NCBI GenBank assembly: GCA_017889705.1
Contig: JAGGAB010000022.1
Coordinates: forward strand, 1-64,000
Direction: 5' to 3'
Length of the DNA: 64,000 nucleotides
Origin: Bacillota bacterium
Lineage (GTDB): Bacteria; Bacillota; Negativicutes; Sporomusales; Sporomusaceae
In this document: positions 18,814 to 27,266 of the stretch, piece by piece
How positions within the stretch are numbered: the first letter of the stretch is position 1
Layout: every line of letters begins with the position of its first letter
Program-made: the position numbers and the translations under genes
The notes under the pieces: model-generated
The model's database searches: none
Seen by the model: the letters and a program-made list of their open reading frames with translations, nothing else
What the model was told of the DNA's origin: nothing

Positions 18814-20229
18814 TTAGGCCAGCGTAGTTTCTTTTACGGTTACAGTGTTACCGGAGATACCAGTTACCGGGGTGCTAAGCGGCGAACCTGTCATCAGATC
18901 CTGATAAGCATAACCGCGTTCGCCGTGTTCGGTAATATCCATGCCTTGAACTTGTTGTTCGTCATCAGCTTTGACCTGCATAACCAAGCTGATGGCTTTG
19001 ACTATGAGGAAGGTCATAACAGCGGCAAACACCCAGCTGGTGCCTACGCCAACAAGCTGCTTTAGAACCTGTGCGGCATTGCCGTAAAATAATCCGTCTG
19101 CTCCTGCCGGATTCACGGCAGTGGAGGCAAAGAAACCGGTAGCGATAGCGCCAAAGGTGCCGCCTACGCCATGAACGCCAAAGGCATCTAATGAGTCATC
19201 ATAACCAAGTTTATTTTTAGCAACAGCTACCGCGAAGAAGCAGATAACACCACCGAGCAGACCCATAATAATAGCTGACGGTACAGTGACAAAGCCGGCT
19301 GCCGGTGTAATGGCAACAAGACCGGCAATACAACCAGAAGCAGCGCCTAATAAGGTGGGTTTTCCGTGATACATCCATTCAGCTGCTACCCAGGATACTG
19401 TTGCGGAAGCTGCAGCCACCTGGGTTGTAACAAAGGCGACAGCTGCTAGTCCGCTGGCACTAAGTGCGCTGCCGGCGTTGAAGCCAAACCAGCCAAACCA
19501 TAAAAGGGCGGCGCCTAAGACTGTCATTGGCAAGTGATGCGGAGCCATGACTTCGCTGCCATAGCCTTTGCGTTTGCCAACCATCAAAGCAAAAACCAAG
19601 CCGGATACACCGGAAATTATATGAACGACAGTGCCGCCGGCAAAATCAAGTACGCCGTATTCACGCAGCCAACCGCCTAAACCCCAGACCCAGTGAGCGA
19701 CAGGATCATAAACCAGAGTAGCCCAAAGCAAAACAAAGGCAACGAATGCAGGGAATTTTACCCTGCCGGCAACCGAACCGGAAATAAGAGCCGGAGTAAG
19801 AACGGCAAATACACCTTGGAACATCATGAAAGCTAAATGAGGAATGGTTGCAGCGTAGTCCGCGTTAGGGTCGGCGCCGACACCGCTTAAGCCAATCCAG
19901 TCCAGACTGCCGAGCAGGTGATTAATATCCGGGCCAAAAGCCAGTGAGTATCCCCAGAGAACCCATTGAACAGATATTACACCAAGACAGATGAAACTTT
20001 GCATGATAATGCTTAATACATTTTTCGTCCGAACCATACCACCGTAAAAGAGTGCCAGACCTGGGGTCATTAACATTACAAGAGCAGCGCTTATTAGTAC
20101 GAAAGCAGTATCGCCGGTATCAAGTTTTGGCGGCTCAGCCGGTGCATCGCCTTCGGCAGCAAAAGCAACCGGAGCTAGGATCATGGTTAGCATTAGAAGC
20201 ATACCCAGAATTGAGAATAACTTTTTCAT
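18814..20229 (-). CDS. amtB: Ammonium transporter Amt
   Basis: Ammonium channel of 471 residues. An N-terminal signal peptide (cleavage near residue 24, after PVAFA) is followed by the Amt domain beginning DTAFVLISAALVMLMTPGLA, and 11 membrane segments can be traced. The family signature DFAGGTVVHIISG and the pore histidine in VHGVGGTFG are present. The C-terminal tail (VQGMDITEHGERGYAYQDL) is the part that contacts GlnK. AAGAAGGG precedes the start. A structured leader of about 350 nt with an internal terminator lies upstream. Confidence 0.95.
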   Translation of the reverse strand: MKKLFSILGMLLMLTMILAPVAFAAEGDAPAEPPKLDTGDTAFVLISAALVMLMTPGLALFYGGMVRTKNVLSIIMQSFICLGVISVQWVLWGYSLAFGPDINHLLGSLDWIGLSGVGADPNADYAATIPHLAFMMFQGVFAVLTPALISGSVAGRVKFPAFVAFVLLWATLVYDPVAHWVWGLGGWLREYGVLDFAGGTVVHIISGVSGLVFALMVGKRKGYGSEVMAPHHLPMTVLGAALLWFGWFGFNAGSALSASGLAAVAFVTTQVAAASATVSWVAAEWMYHGKPTLLGAASGCIAGLVAITPAAGFVTVPSAIIMGLLGGVICFFAVAVAKNKLGYDDSLDAFGVHGVGGTFGAIATGFFASTAVNPAGADGLFYGNAAQVLKQLVGVGTSWVFAAVMTFLIVKAISLVMQVKADDEQQVQGMDITEHGERGYAYQDLMTGSPLSTPVTGISGNTVTVKETTLA

Positions 20230-20282
20230 ATGAGTATCACCCTTCTTTAAAAATTGTAGAAATTATAATTATGGTTTTTTGA

Positions 20283-20348
20283 CTAAATCAAATATCGTTG
20301 CAAAACACAGATAATAGCGGAAGTAGCATGATAGCGGATTAGTTTCAT
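20283..20348 (-). CDS. Possible 21-residue leader peptide upstream of amtB
   Basis: A small open frame starting MKLIRYHATS and ending YLI, preceded by a full AGGAGG 11 bp before the ATG. It lies just after the leader terminator and about 53 bp before amtB. The strong ribosome site is the main evidence. No function is known; it could be a translated leader that affects amtB expression. Confidence 0.4.
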   Translation of the reverse strand: MKLIRYHATSAIICVLQRYLI

Positions 20349-20393
20349 AGCAGCAAACACCTCCTATACGAAACGTGGGGGAAAAAACAAAAT

Positions 20394-20419
20394 GTCCTGG
20401 AGATTATGCTCTCCAGGAC
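20394..20419 (-). terminator. Terminator hairpin inside the amtB leader
   Basis: On the minus strand a perfect 10-bp stem (GTCCTGGAGA with its complement, loop GCATAA) is followed by ATTTTGTTTTTT. It stands between the promoter and amtB, so the operon must be regulated by read-through or antitermination. Confidence 0.75.
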
Positions 20420-20453
20420 GCCATTGTCCGGATGCCGGGGAGGTAAGGATAAA

Positions 20454-20504
20454 AGGCGCTTAATTAAGAGTTTTCATTAAAAAACTTAACTAAGCGCCTT
20501 TGCT
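20454..20504 (-). other. Long hairpin in the amtB leader
   Basis: AAAGGCGCTTAGTTAAG and AAAGGCGCTTAATTAAG face each other as an inverted repeat with one mismatch. The hairpin lies upstream of the leader terminator, where an antiterminator or sensing structure would be expected. The loops do not fit the ANTAR-type pattern I looked for. Confidence 0.55.
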
Positions 20505-20583
20505 TACGTTCCTGACAAAACTAGTTTATTAAATTCTGTCCATTGTGATAATGGTAATTATCTGCTTAATATTTTATGAGAAA

Positions 20584-20612
20584 ATTATAGCACCTTTAAA
20601 ATTTAAATGCAA
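20584..20612 (-). promoter_or_regulatory. Probable promoter of amtB-glnK
   Basis: Minus strand TTGCAT, a 17-bp spacer and a perfect TATAAT. The start near 20577 gives a leader of about 350 nt. The rest of the gap up to the GntR gene (20613-20707) shows nothing further. Confidence 0.55.
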
Positions 20613-20707
20613 TAGCTTTCAGCGAGGGACAGAGCTGTCAGACTTGTTGGCTGACAAACGTAATGCTCCCGCGCTTGGCTTTTATCGGCAGTTAGGCTGG
20701 ATTTTTA

Positions 20708-21352
20708 CTATTTGCTTTGGTCAACTGGAGTAGGTGCAGTGCTCAAAAGCAGAAGGTTTTCAATATCCGCCTTTAAAAGGGTTAAGGCTGTTGGAATCTC
20801 ACCTTTTTCCAGATAGTCAACTAAAGCCAGGTGTAAATCCATGGTGGCAGAATACTTTTTTTGTACAAAAAAGATTGTCTGGATATTTAAAGCATCTTCT
20901 AAGAGTTTATAGGCGTAATGATTGCCGTATATGGAGAACAATTTCAAATGAAACTGACAGTTGTAATGCCAATGAGACATGAAATCGTTAAGTGGGCAAT
21001 TGACGTAGTCGGTGCAGATGCTGCGCAGTTCTTTAATCTGAGATTCGTCAATATAGTCGCCGTAGCTTTCTAAAAAGGAGCACTCCAAAGCAGAACGGAA
21101 TTTCACAACTTCCAGCAACTGTTGTTTGCTTGGACGCAAAATTTTATATCCCTGTCTGGGAATGCTGGACAAAATATAAGTTCCAGTCAACTGGGTAAGT
21201 GCTTCGCGTATGGGGGCGCGGCTAACATTATATTTTTCCATTAAAAACTTTTCCGTCAGAATAGTATCGGCTGGATAGACTCCGCTGATGATATCAGTAA
21301 ACAAAGCGTCATATACTTGATTCTTTAATGTGGCTGTATTTTTTTTGCCCAT
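20708..21352 (-). CDS. GntR-family (FadR/FCD) transcriptional regulator
   Basis: DNA-binding repressor or activator of 214 residues. The N-terminal winged helix (about 10-75) contains LMEKYNVSRAPIREALTQL, the GntR signature. The FCD effector domain follows (about 80-205). The start at MGKKNTATL is favoured by TAGGAGA upstream; the longer frame runs through the promoter. It is divergent from the ATC hydrolase, cysteine desulfidase and MFS genes, which it probably controls. The ligand is unknown. Confidence 0.88.
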   Translation of the reverse strand: MGKKNTATLKNQVYDALFTDIISGVYPADTILTEKFLMEKYNVSRAPIREALTQLTGTYILSSIPRQGYKILRPSKQQLLEVVKFRSALECSFLESYGDYIDESQIKELRSICTDYVNCPLNDFMSHWHYNCQFHLKLFSIYGNHYAYKLLEDALNIQTIFFVQKKYSATMDLHLALVDYLEKGEIPTALTLLKADIENLLLLSTAPTPVDQSK

Positions 21353-21382
21353 AAAGCATCTCCTAACTTGTAGCGTCGAGTT

Positions 21383-21411
21383 ATTATATATTGAAAAAAA
21401 AGGAAAGTCAA
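21383..21411 (-). promoter_or_regulatory. Promoter of the GntR regulator gene
   Basis: Minus strand TTGACT, a 17-bp spacer and TATAAT, about 30 bp before the GntR start codon. Confidence 0.7.
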
Positions 21412-21459
21412 TATCAGTAAAGTGTAGATATATTAATGCAAGATAAAAATATATAATTG

Positions 21460-21470
21460 TAATCATATCA
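21460..21470. promoter_or_regulatory. Candidate GntR operator, copy 1
   Basis: TAATCATATCA, the complement of TGATATGATTA, one of three near-identical 11-mers in the 465-bp divergent region. Confidence 0.4.
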
Positions 21471-21557
21471 CAGACAGGATCATTAAGAGTAAAATCGATG
21501 CGTTTGCATAGAAAAACAAAGTAAAAATATTAATTATATGAAAAATACAAAAATATA

Positions 21558-21588
21558 TTGACTGAAAGTATTGTTCGTGATATGATCA
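21558..21588 (+). promoter_or_regulatory. Promoter of the ATC hydrolase operon with overlapping candidate operator
   Basis: TTGACT, a 17-bp spacer and TATGAT. The -10 is embedded in TGATATGATCA (21578-21588), an inverted repeat TGAT-N3-ATCA. A repressor bound there would block RNA polymerase. The leader to the first gene is about 225 nt, with another 11-mer copy (TAGTCATATCA) at 21669-21679. Confidence 0.6.
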
Positions 21589-21817
21589 GGGCAAGCAAAA
21601 CTCAGTAAGTTTTTGAGGGCAATATTGGGTAATTTACAACAAAAGCAAGATAATTCATATGTTGTGCGTAGTCATATCAGTAACTGACGATGCTTTGGTT
21701 TATTGGAGTCTGCGGTGGCAAGTCTCTTAAAGATTTCACCTTGTTATATATGGCAGACTCTGAGCTGAAAAATAGGATGATTAAATTCATCAATAAGTTA
21801 AGGAGAGGGGAAAAAGC

Positions 21818-22321
21818 ATGATTAACAACAAAATTAGTATCAAAGGTGACACGCTGGTAGATGTTCAGAGAGGGGCAATTGGACACCGAGCAACTTGGAC
21901 CGGTCTAACGTACACCAAGGCCAGAGAAGCAGGAATGGCAGGAGACGCTGAGAAATTCATCCGGGAAGCAATCTCGGAAACGGGTATGGTCCAGGGCACC
22001 GCAATCAAATCGCAATGCAAGGATCCTCAAAACGTAACATGCTTTGCAGAGACTTTTTTAACTCCAAATGTCGTAAAGACTTTTGAAATTGAATTCAAGA
22101 CCAAAACCGAAGACAGAGTGGATATGGAATTCCATCACTGTCCATTGCTGAAGGCATGGCAGGATTTGGGGTTTGACGATGAGACTTGCGAAAAGTTATG
22201 TGACATAGCTATGGATGGTGACCGTGGCATTGCGAAGGCCATGGGATTTGAATTCCATTTGGGAGATACCATTGCTAACGGTTGTACTACCTGTCAAGTA
22301 TCCTTTTTTAAAAAAAGGTAA
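21818..22321 (+). CDS. L-2-amino-thiazoline-4-carboxylate (ATC) hydrolase-family protein
   Basis: Protein of 167 residues resembling the ATC hydrolase family, named from a Pseudomonas enzyme that opens L-2-amino-thiazoline-4-carboxylate to S-carbamoyl-L-cysteine. Recognisable parts are EFHHCPLLKAWQDLGF (near 105), CEKLCDIAMDGDRGIAK (near 125-140) and the cysteine-bearing end NGCTTCQVSFF. AGGAGAGG precedes the ATG. It is followed after 32 bp by a cysteine desulfidase-family gene, a neighbour consistent with cysteine or thiazoline use. Many family members are uncharacterised, so the reaction is inferred. Confidence 0.72.
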   Translation: MINNKISIKGDTLVDVQRGAIGHRATWTGLTYTKAREAGMAGDAEKFIREAISETGMVQGTAIKSQCKDPQNVTCFAETFLTPNVVKTFEIEFKTKTEDRVDMEFHHCPLLKAWQDLGFDDETCEKLCDIAMDGDRGIAKAMGFEFHLGDTIANGCTTCQVSFFKKR

Positions 22322-22353
22322 ATAATTCAGCATTGAAAAAGGAGAAGTCCTTG

Positions 22354-23619
22354 ATGGATAAGATGATATATGATAACTATGTTACGATATTAAAAGGAGA
22401 ATTGATTCCGGCTATGGGCTGCACGGAACCGATTGCCATTGCTTTTGCGGCTGCAAAGGCAAGAGCAATTCTGGGACAGCAACCGGAGCAGGTGGTTGTC
22501 CGCTGCAGCGGCAATATTATTAAAAATGTCAAGGGTGTTGTAGTGCCTAACTCTGGCGGTCAGAAGGGTGTGGAGGTAGCAGCTATTTTAGGTGTTGTCG
22601 CCGGGAAGCCTGAACTGGAGCTTGAGGTCATCAGCCAAGTAAATCAGGAAGATATTGACGAGACTAGAGCATTATACAGCCAAGGAATCTGCAGCTGTGA
22701 ACTGGAAGAAGGAGAAGAAAATCTTTTCATCCGCGCAGAGTTGACAGCCGGACAGGAAAAAGCAGCTGTGGAAGTAAGAACCAAGCACAGTCATATTTCT
22801 AAAATAGAAAAAAATGGCCAGGTGATATTTGAACAGCCTGATGTTACAATTCAAGAATTTGGGGATAAGTCAAAGCTTAATATTAAGGACATACTTCAGT
22901 TTGCCAATGAAGTAAATTTAGATGATGTGAAAGAAATTATCGGTAGACAAATTAAGTATAATTCTGCAATATCAGAAGAAGGGTTAACAAATAAATGGGG
23001 GGCCCAGGTGGGGCAGACTTTCCTGAAATACGGTAGTAATGATGTAAGAATCAGAGCAAGAGCGGCGGCAGCAGCAGGCTCTGATGCGAGAATGAATGGC
23101 TGTGCCCTCCCGGTAGTCATCAACTCAGGAAGCGGCAATCAGGGGATTACTTGTACTATGCCGGTTGTCATCTATGCTGAAGAGATTGGAGTAAATGAGG
23201 ATACTCTCTACAGGGCTCTTGTTCTAACTAACCTTCTGTCTCTTCACCAAAAACGTTATATTGGAAACCTATCTGCCTATTGTGGCGCCGTATCAGCCGG
23301 GGCGGCTGCAGCTTGCGGCATTGCTTATCTAAATGGTGCTGATTATGATGTCATCGGCAAGACCCTCATCAATTCTTTAGGTAATGTGGGTGGCATTGTA
23401 TGCGATGGAGCAAAGGCTTCTTGTGCGGCAAAAATTTCCAGTGCGGTGGACGCAGGCATTATGGGTTATGAAATGGCAAAACGCGATTTGTTCTTTCCAT
23501 TCGGCGAAGGACTTGTGGAAAAGGATTACGAACAGACAATTCAAAATATCGGCCGTATGGGCTACTATGGTATGAAATCGACCGATGTAGAAATTCTTAA
23601 TATTATGATAGGAAAGTAG
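22354..23619 (+). CDS. L-cysteine desulfidase-family protein (CyuA/YhaM, UPF0597)
   Basis: Enzyme of 421 residues in the serine-dehydratase-alpha-like family that includes CyuA, an Fe-S L-cysteine desulfidase yielding pyruvate, ammonia and sulfide. The N-terminus holds AMGCTEPIAIAFAAAKAR with C23. Further cysteines lie in MNGCALPVV, YCGAVSAG, CGIAYL and VCDGAKASC. The ATG at 22354 is preferred over a TTG at 22333 because AAGGAG sits between them. It is second in the operon, then comes an MFS carrier after 90 bp. Together these genes suggest uptake and degradation of a cysteine-related compound. Confidence 0.82.
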   Translation: MDKMIYDNYVTILKGELIPAMGCTEPIAIAFAAAKARAILGQQPEQVVVRCSGNIIKNVKGVVVPNSGGQKGVEVAAILGVVAGKPELELEVISQVNQEDIDETRALYSQGICSCELEEGEENLFIRAELTAGQEKAAVEVRTKHSHISKIEKNGQVIFEQPDVTIQEFGDKSKLNIKDILQFANEVNLDDVKEIIGRQIKYNSAISEEGLTNKWGAQVGQTFLKYGSNDVRIRARAAAAAGSDARMNGCALPVVINSGSGNQGITCTMPVVIYAEEIGVNEDTLYRALVLTNLLSLHQKRYIGNLSAYCGAVSAGAAAACGIAYLNGADYDVIGKTLINSLGNVGGIVCDGAKASCAAKISSAVDAGIMGYEMAKRDLFFPFGEGLVEKDYEQTIQNIGRMGYYGMKSTDVEILNIMIGK

Positions 23620-23709
23620 TTCTCGATCATGTTATTTTAAGGTTTTTTTGCATCGGAGCAGTTAACCTGACTAATAGGCAAGCCAATAGATTAATAGGAG
23701 GAAGGCTAT

Positions 23710-24969
23710 ATGAAAAAACGTTGGGTAGTTTTAGCCGTATCATGGATAGTATTTTTCGTGGCATTTCTTGATCGGGTAAATTTGTCAGTCGCGATGCCCC
23801 TGATATCCAAGGAATTCTCATTATCTCCGGAACAAGTCGGTTATCTATTTAGTGCCTTTTTTATAACATATACTATCTTCCAAATACCTGGTGGCTATTT
23901 AAGCGACAAAGTCGGGCCTAAAAAGGTGTTGCTTGTTGCCTTAACATGGTGGTCGATTATGACGATAGCTACAGGGGTAGCGCGTTCGTTTTCCCAGTTT
24001 TTTATTGTACGTGTGCTTTTTGGTATTGGCGAAGGTCTTCAGCCTCCTTGCGCCTTCAAATTAAATAGTAACTGGTTTCCCAATCAGGAACGGGCAACTG
24101 CTAACGCAATCTTTACTTCTGCCTGTTCCTTCGGTCCTGCTGTTGCACCGGCAATCGCCGTGGCTATTATTGGGCAGTGGGGCTGGCATGCACTATTTTA
24201 TATTTTTGGTGGCTTGGGTTTTGTAGCACTTCCGCTACTGTACTTTTTAGTTAAAAATTCTCCGGAAGAGGATCCTGATATTACAAAAGAGGAACTTGAA
24301 TATATTAAGAGTGGTCAAGTAGAAATAGCAGCGACGGCGGCGGATGATACTAGTGTGGGACTAATGAGTGTGCTTAAAAATCGTAATATTTGCTTATTGG
24401 CTCTTACTTACTTTGGATTTATGTGTGCATTCTTTGGTTTATTATCTTGGCTGCCCAGTTATTTAGTAAAAGCGCGTGGCTTTGAATTGGTAAAAATGGG
24501 GATTTTTTCAGGATTGCCGTTCTTGGCGTTGGGTATTGCTCAGCCATTGGGTGGTTGGCTTTCCGATAAAGTCTTTGTTGGTCATCGTAAAACACAGGCA
24601 ATTCTTGTGAATTTAGCTGCAGGTCCGGTGCTTTATGGTGTAGTTGCCGCTGAAACAGAAACTACGGCGATGGCATTTCTGGTTTGTGCAGGATTTCTTG
24701 TAGGTATGGCATTTGGTCCTTTGTGGGCTATGCCGATGGAATCGGTGAAACGTAGCTATGTTGGTATGGCGACTGGTGTTATGAATGCAGGTGGCAGTAT
24801 AGGCGGTATTTTATCGCCGATTATCATCGGCTATTTAGTTGGGATGTCCGGTTATAATGCTGCATTTATCTTCATGGGCGGCGCATTGGTCTTTACCGCT
24901 TTGGTTGTATCATTAGTTAAACTACCGCCGAAAGTGGATGCGCAATTTACAGCGGCGCTTGAAGACTAA
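23710..24969 (+). CDS. MFS transporter, anion:cation symporter type
   Basis: Twelve-helix transporter of 419 residues of the ACS/phthalate-glucarate group. It starts KKRWVVLAVSWIVFFVAFLDRVNLS and has the helix 2-3 loop GGYLSDKVGPKKV and GIGEGLQPP in helix 4, both typical. It probably imports an organic anion. AGGAGG precedes the start. It follows the desulfidase gene and is followed by a terminator and a membraneless chemoreceptor gene. Confidence 0.88.
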   Translation: MKKRWVVLAVSWIVFFVAFLDRVNLSVAMPLISKEFSLSPEQVGYLFSAFFITYTIFQIPGGYLSDKVGPKKVLLVALTWWSIMTIATGVARSFSQFFIVRVLFGIGEGLQPPCAFKLNSNWFPNQERATANAIFTSACSFGPAVAPAIAVAIIGQWGWHALFYIFGGLGFVALPLLYFLVKNSPEEDPDITKEELEYIKSGQVEIAATAADDTSVGLMSVLKNRNICLLALTYFGFMCAFFGLLSWLPSYLVKARGFELVKMGIFSGLPFLALGIAQPLGGWLSDKVFVGHRKTQAILVNLAAGPVLYGVVAAETETTAMAFLVCAGFLVGMAFGPLWAMPMESVKRSYVGMATGVMNAGGSIGGILSPIIIGYLVGMSGYNAAFIFMGGALVFTALVVSLVKLPPKVDAQFTAALED

Positions 24970-24988
24970 GGATAAGAATTAAAAAAAT

Positions 24989-25034
24989 AAAATTAAGCGC
25001 CCAGTAATCTAAACTGATGGCGCTTAATTTTTGT
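24989..25034 (+). terminator. Terminator after the MFS gene
   Basis: Perfect 13-bp stem AAAATTAAGCGCC / GGCGCTTAATTTT with a 17-nt loop, followed by further T. It closes the ATC hydrolase operon just before the chemoreceptor gene. Confidence 0.82.
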
Positions 25035-25065
25035 TTTAGGTTTGGGTATCGTCAAGGAGAGGGGT

Positions 25066-25917
25066 ATGAGAGCCGTTATGGAAGAACAAGGTCATGGGGA
25101 ATTTTCTATACTGGAGGCTTTTAAATTAGTTTTGCCATATTTCAACGAGATTGTACGTGAAGATATGGCCGTGGGCTTAACTGATTTAAATAAATATTTA
25201 GGATCTCATGAGCCTAAATATTTTAAAGTCAATATACCGATAGGTAAGTCGATTAAGGGTATAGAAAGACTTGAAAAATGTATAGCGACAGGGAAACCCG
25301 TTTATGCAGATGTGCCAAAAGAGCAATATGGACTTGAAATTAAAACAATCTTTGTACCTATTTATGAGAATGGTAAGGTTGTCGGTACATTAAGCTCCGG
25401 TATCAATGCGCAAAACACCAGAGATATGATTGATATTGTTGGAAAATTAACTGAGGCTGCTGATCGTGTGTCCAACAATGTTGAACAAGTAGCACAGGGG
25501 GCATCAGAATTGGCTGATTCTGGACAAGATTGCATTAACTTAGCTCATGAAATGGCTGAAAAAACGCATCACACAACCGAAGTGCTTGCATTTATAAATG
25601 CAATTGCATCTCAAACCAATTTGCTGGGGCTCAATGCAGCTATTGAGGCCGCCAGGGCGGGAGAACATGGACGAGGTTTTGCCGTAGTGGCGGAAGAGAT
25701 TCGCAAGTTGGCAGACCAGTCCCAGAAGGCAACTGAAAAAATTAAAAAGACATTGCAAGAGATGAATGAAGCAGTGACGAAAATGAGTAAAGCGATTGAG
25801 GCAACTGGTGCGGTAAGTCAACAGCAAGCAGCAGCTACTCAGGAAATAATGTCCACCCTTGATGGTATTAATAACACAGCAAAAAGATTGGAGAAAGTTA
25901 TCAATCGGACTCGGTAA
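25066..25917 (+). CDS. Membraneless methyl-accepting chemotaxis protein
   Basis: Soluble receptor of 283 residues, paralogous in layout to the one at 6058-6912. A sensor domain of about 125 residues ([21 protein letters not shown] near 95-115) is followed by a short signalling helix pair with the tip [20 protein letters not shown]. There is no membrane segment. The ATG at 25066 is chosen over a TTG at 25042 because AAGGAGAGGGG precedes it. It stands right behind a transporter gene, repeating the gntP-receptor arrangement. Confidence 0.88.
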   Translation: MRAVMEEQGHGEFSILEAFKLVLPYFNEIVREDMAVGLTDLNKYLGSHEPKYFKVNIPIGKSIKGIERLEKCIATGKPVYADVPKEQYGLEIKTIFVPIYENGKVVGTLSSGINAQNTRDMIDIVGKLTEAADRVSNNVEQVAQGASELADSGQDCINLAHEMAEKTHHTTEVLAFINAIASQTNLLGLNAAIEAARAGEHGRGFAVVAEEIRKLADQSQKATEKIKKTLQEMNEAVTKMSKAIEATGAVSQQQAAATQEIMSTLDGINNTAKRLEKVINRTR

Positions 25918-25980
25918 CTTTAATTTAAGATTTTCTTGTAATGTTTGAGCAGAGAATGGTAATGAAATGAACGGAAAGGT

Positions 25981-26025
25981 AAAATCTGTAAAGAGAGAGA
26001 ATGTCTCTCTTTACAGATTTTTTTT
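25981..26025 (+). terminator. Terminator immediately before corA (possible attenuator)
   Basis: Perfect 18-bp stem (25981-25998 with 26004-26021) followed by a run of eight T. It ends only about 15 nt before the corA start codon, overlapping the space where the corA ribosome site lies. No promoter is evident between the hairpin and corA, so corA may be expressed by read-through, which would make this an attenuator. Confidence 0.8.
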
Positions 26026-26039
26026 GTGAGGTGGGCATT

Positions 26040-27107
26040 ATGCCGAAGTTTACCAAAAAGTTATCTTCAAAAGTGGGGTTGCCGCCGGGGACCCTGCTGC
26101 ATGTAGGCGATACGCGTGCAGATAAGGCTTATATACAGGTAACAAATTACGATGGTGAGCAGTTTAGTGAAATTAAGGACGCTCCCCTCTGCGAGCTTGG
26201 GAAACTGGCAGCGACGCAGCAAGTTACCTGGATCCAGGTACAGGGGCTCCATGCAAAAGCCGTAGAAGAAATTGGCCGGCAGTTTGCTATTCATCCATTG
26301 GTGCTGGAAGATATATTGCATACTACTCAGCGACCTAAGCTTGCAGACTATGGGGAATACCTGTGTGTCATTCTAAAATCACTGACGGTGACTGGCGAGG
26401 CGGATGATTACCAGGCCGAACAGGTCAGTCTGATTTTGGGACCGAATTATGTGATCTCTTTTGTTGAAAGTCCGCCAGGTGACAATAATGTGCTGGCTAA
26501 TGTCCATGAACGTGTTAAAAGCCGGGGCAGGATTTGTCAGCTGGGTGCCGACTATTTGTTTTATGCCTTGATTGACAGTATTGTTGATCAGTATTTTTTG
26601 GTGCTGGAACATTTAGGGGAAAAAATTGAAATCTTGGAAGACAAGATTGCCAGCCAGCCCCGGCCTGAACTACTGCAGGATTTGCATGGACTTAAACATG
26701 ATATGCTGTATCTGCGAAAATCAGTATGGCCTGTCCGGGAACTGGTGAGTGTGTTGGAGCGGGGTGAAACCGCCCATATCAAAGAGTCGACAATTGTATA
26801 TTTGCGGGACATCTATGATCATGTAATTCAGGTCATTGAGACTGTTGAAATTTATCGGGATATGCTGTCCGGGATGCTGGATATTTACTTATCCAGTATC
26901 AGCAACCGGATGAGTGAAGTCATGAAGATGCTGACCATCATTTCTACCATCTTTATTCCGTTAACCTTTATAGCCGGGGTGTATGGCATGAACTTTACCC
27001 ATATGCCTGAGCTTGAATGGGAATACGGTTATCCGATGATTGTATCGGTTATGCTGCTAATTAGTTTGCTGATGGTCCGTTATTTTCGTAAAAAACAATG
27101 GCTGTAA
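26040..27107 (+). CDS. corA: CorA-family magnesium/cobalt transporter
   Basis: Pentameric divalent cation channel, 355 residues from the ATG at 26040 (GAGGTGGG upstream; the frame runs on to 26001 but only through the terminator). The large cytoplasmic domain (1-290) includes HPLVLEDILHTTQRPK. Two C-terminal membrane helices flank the selectivity motif GMN in YGMNFTHMPELEW, and the protein ends in a basic tail. Mg2+ is the usual substrate. Confidence 0.93.
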   Translation: MPKFTKKLSSKVGLPPGTLLHVGDTRADKAYIQVTNYDGEQFSEIKDAPLCELGKLAATQQVTWIQVQGLHAKAVEEIGRQFAIHPLVLEDILHTTQRPKLADYGEYLCVILKSLTVTGEADDYQAEQVSLILGPNYVISFVESPPGDNNVLANVHERVKSRGRICQLGADYLFYALIDSIVDQYFLVLEHLGEKIEILEDKIASQPRPELLQDLHGLKHDMLYLRKSVWPVRELVSVLERGETAHIKESTIVYLRDIYDHVIQVIETVEIYRDMLSGMLDIYLSSISNRMSEVMKMLTIISTIFIPLTFIAGVYGMNFTHMPELEWEYGYPMIVSVMLLISLLMVRYFRKKQWL

Positions 27108-27266
27108 TGGGAGAAAAGTCCTGACTGTAAGCCCCGCTTTGACCCTAAGTCCTAAAGAAAATAGGAGAATCTCCTCGCTGGTTTTTGCACTGATTTGCAT
27201 ATAGAATTTAAGTAGAAGATCGTTCTCCTACGGAAAAAAAGTGCGTGCATTGCCGGGAGGGACATT

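Noticed and set aside
20394..20504. An ANTAR-type two-hairpin target in the amtB leader
   Set aside because: Neither loop fits the A..G hexaloop pattern; only a generic attenuator can be supported.
27108..27266. A promoter or riboswitch before cpaB
   Set aside because: No -35/-10 pair with proper spacing and no recognisable riboswitch core; only a short inverted repeat is visible.
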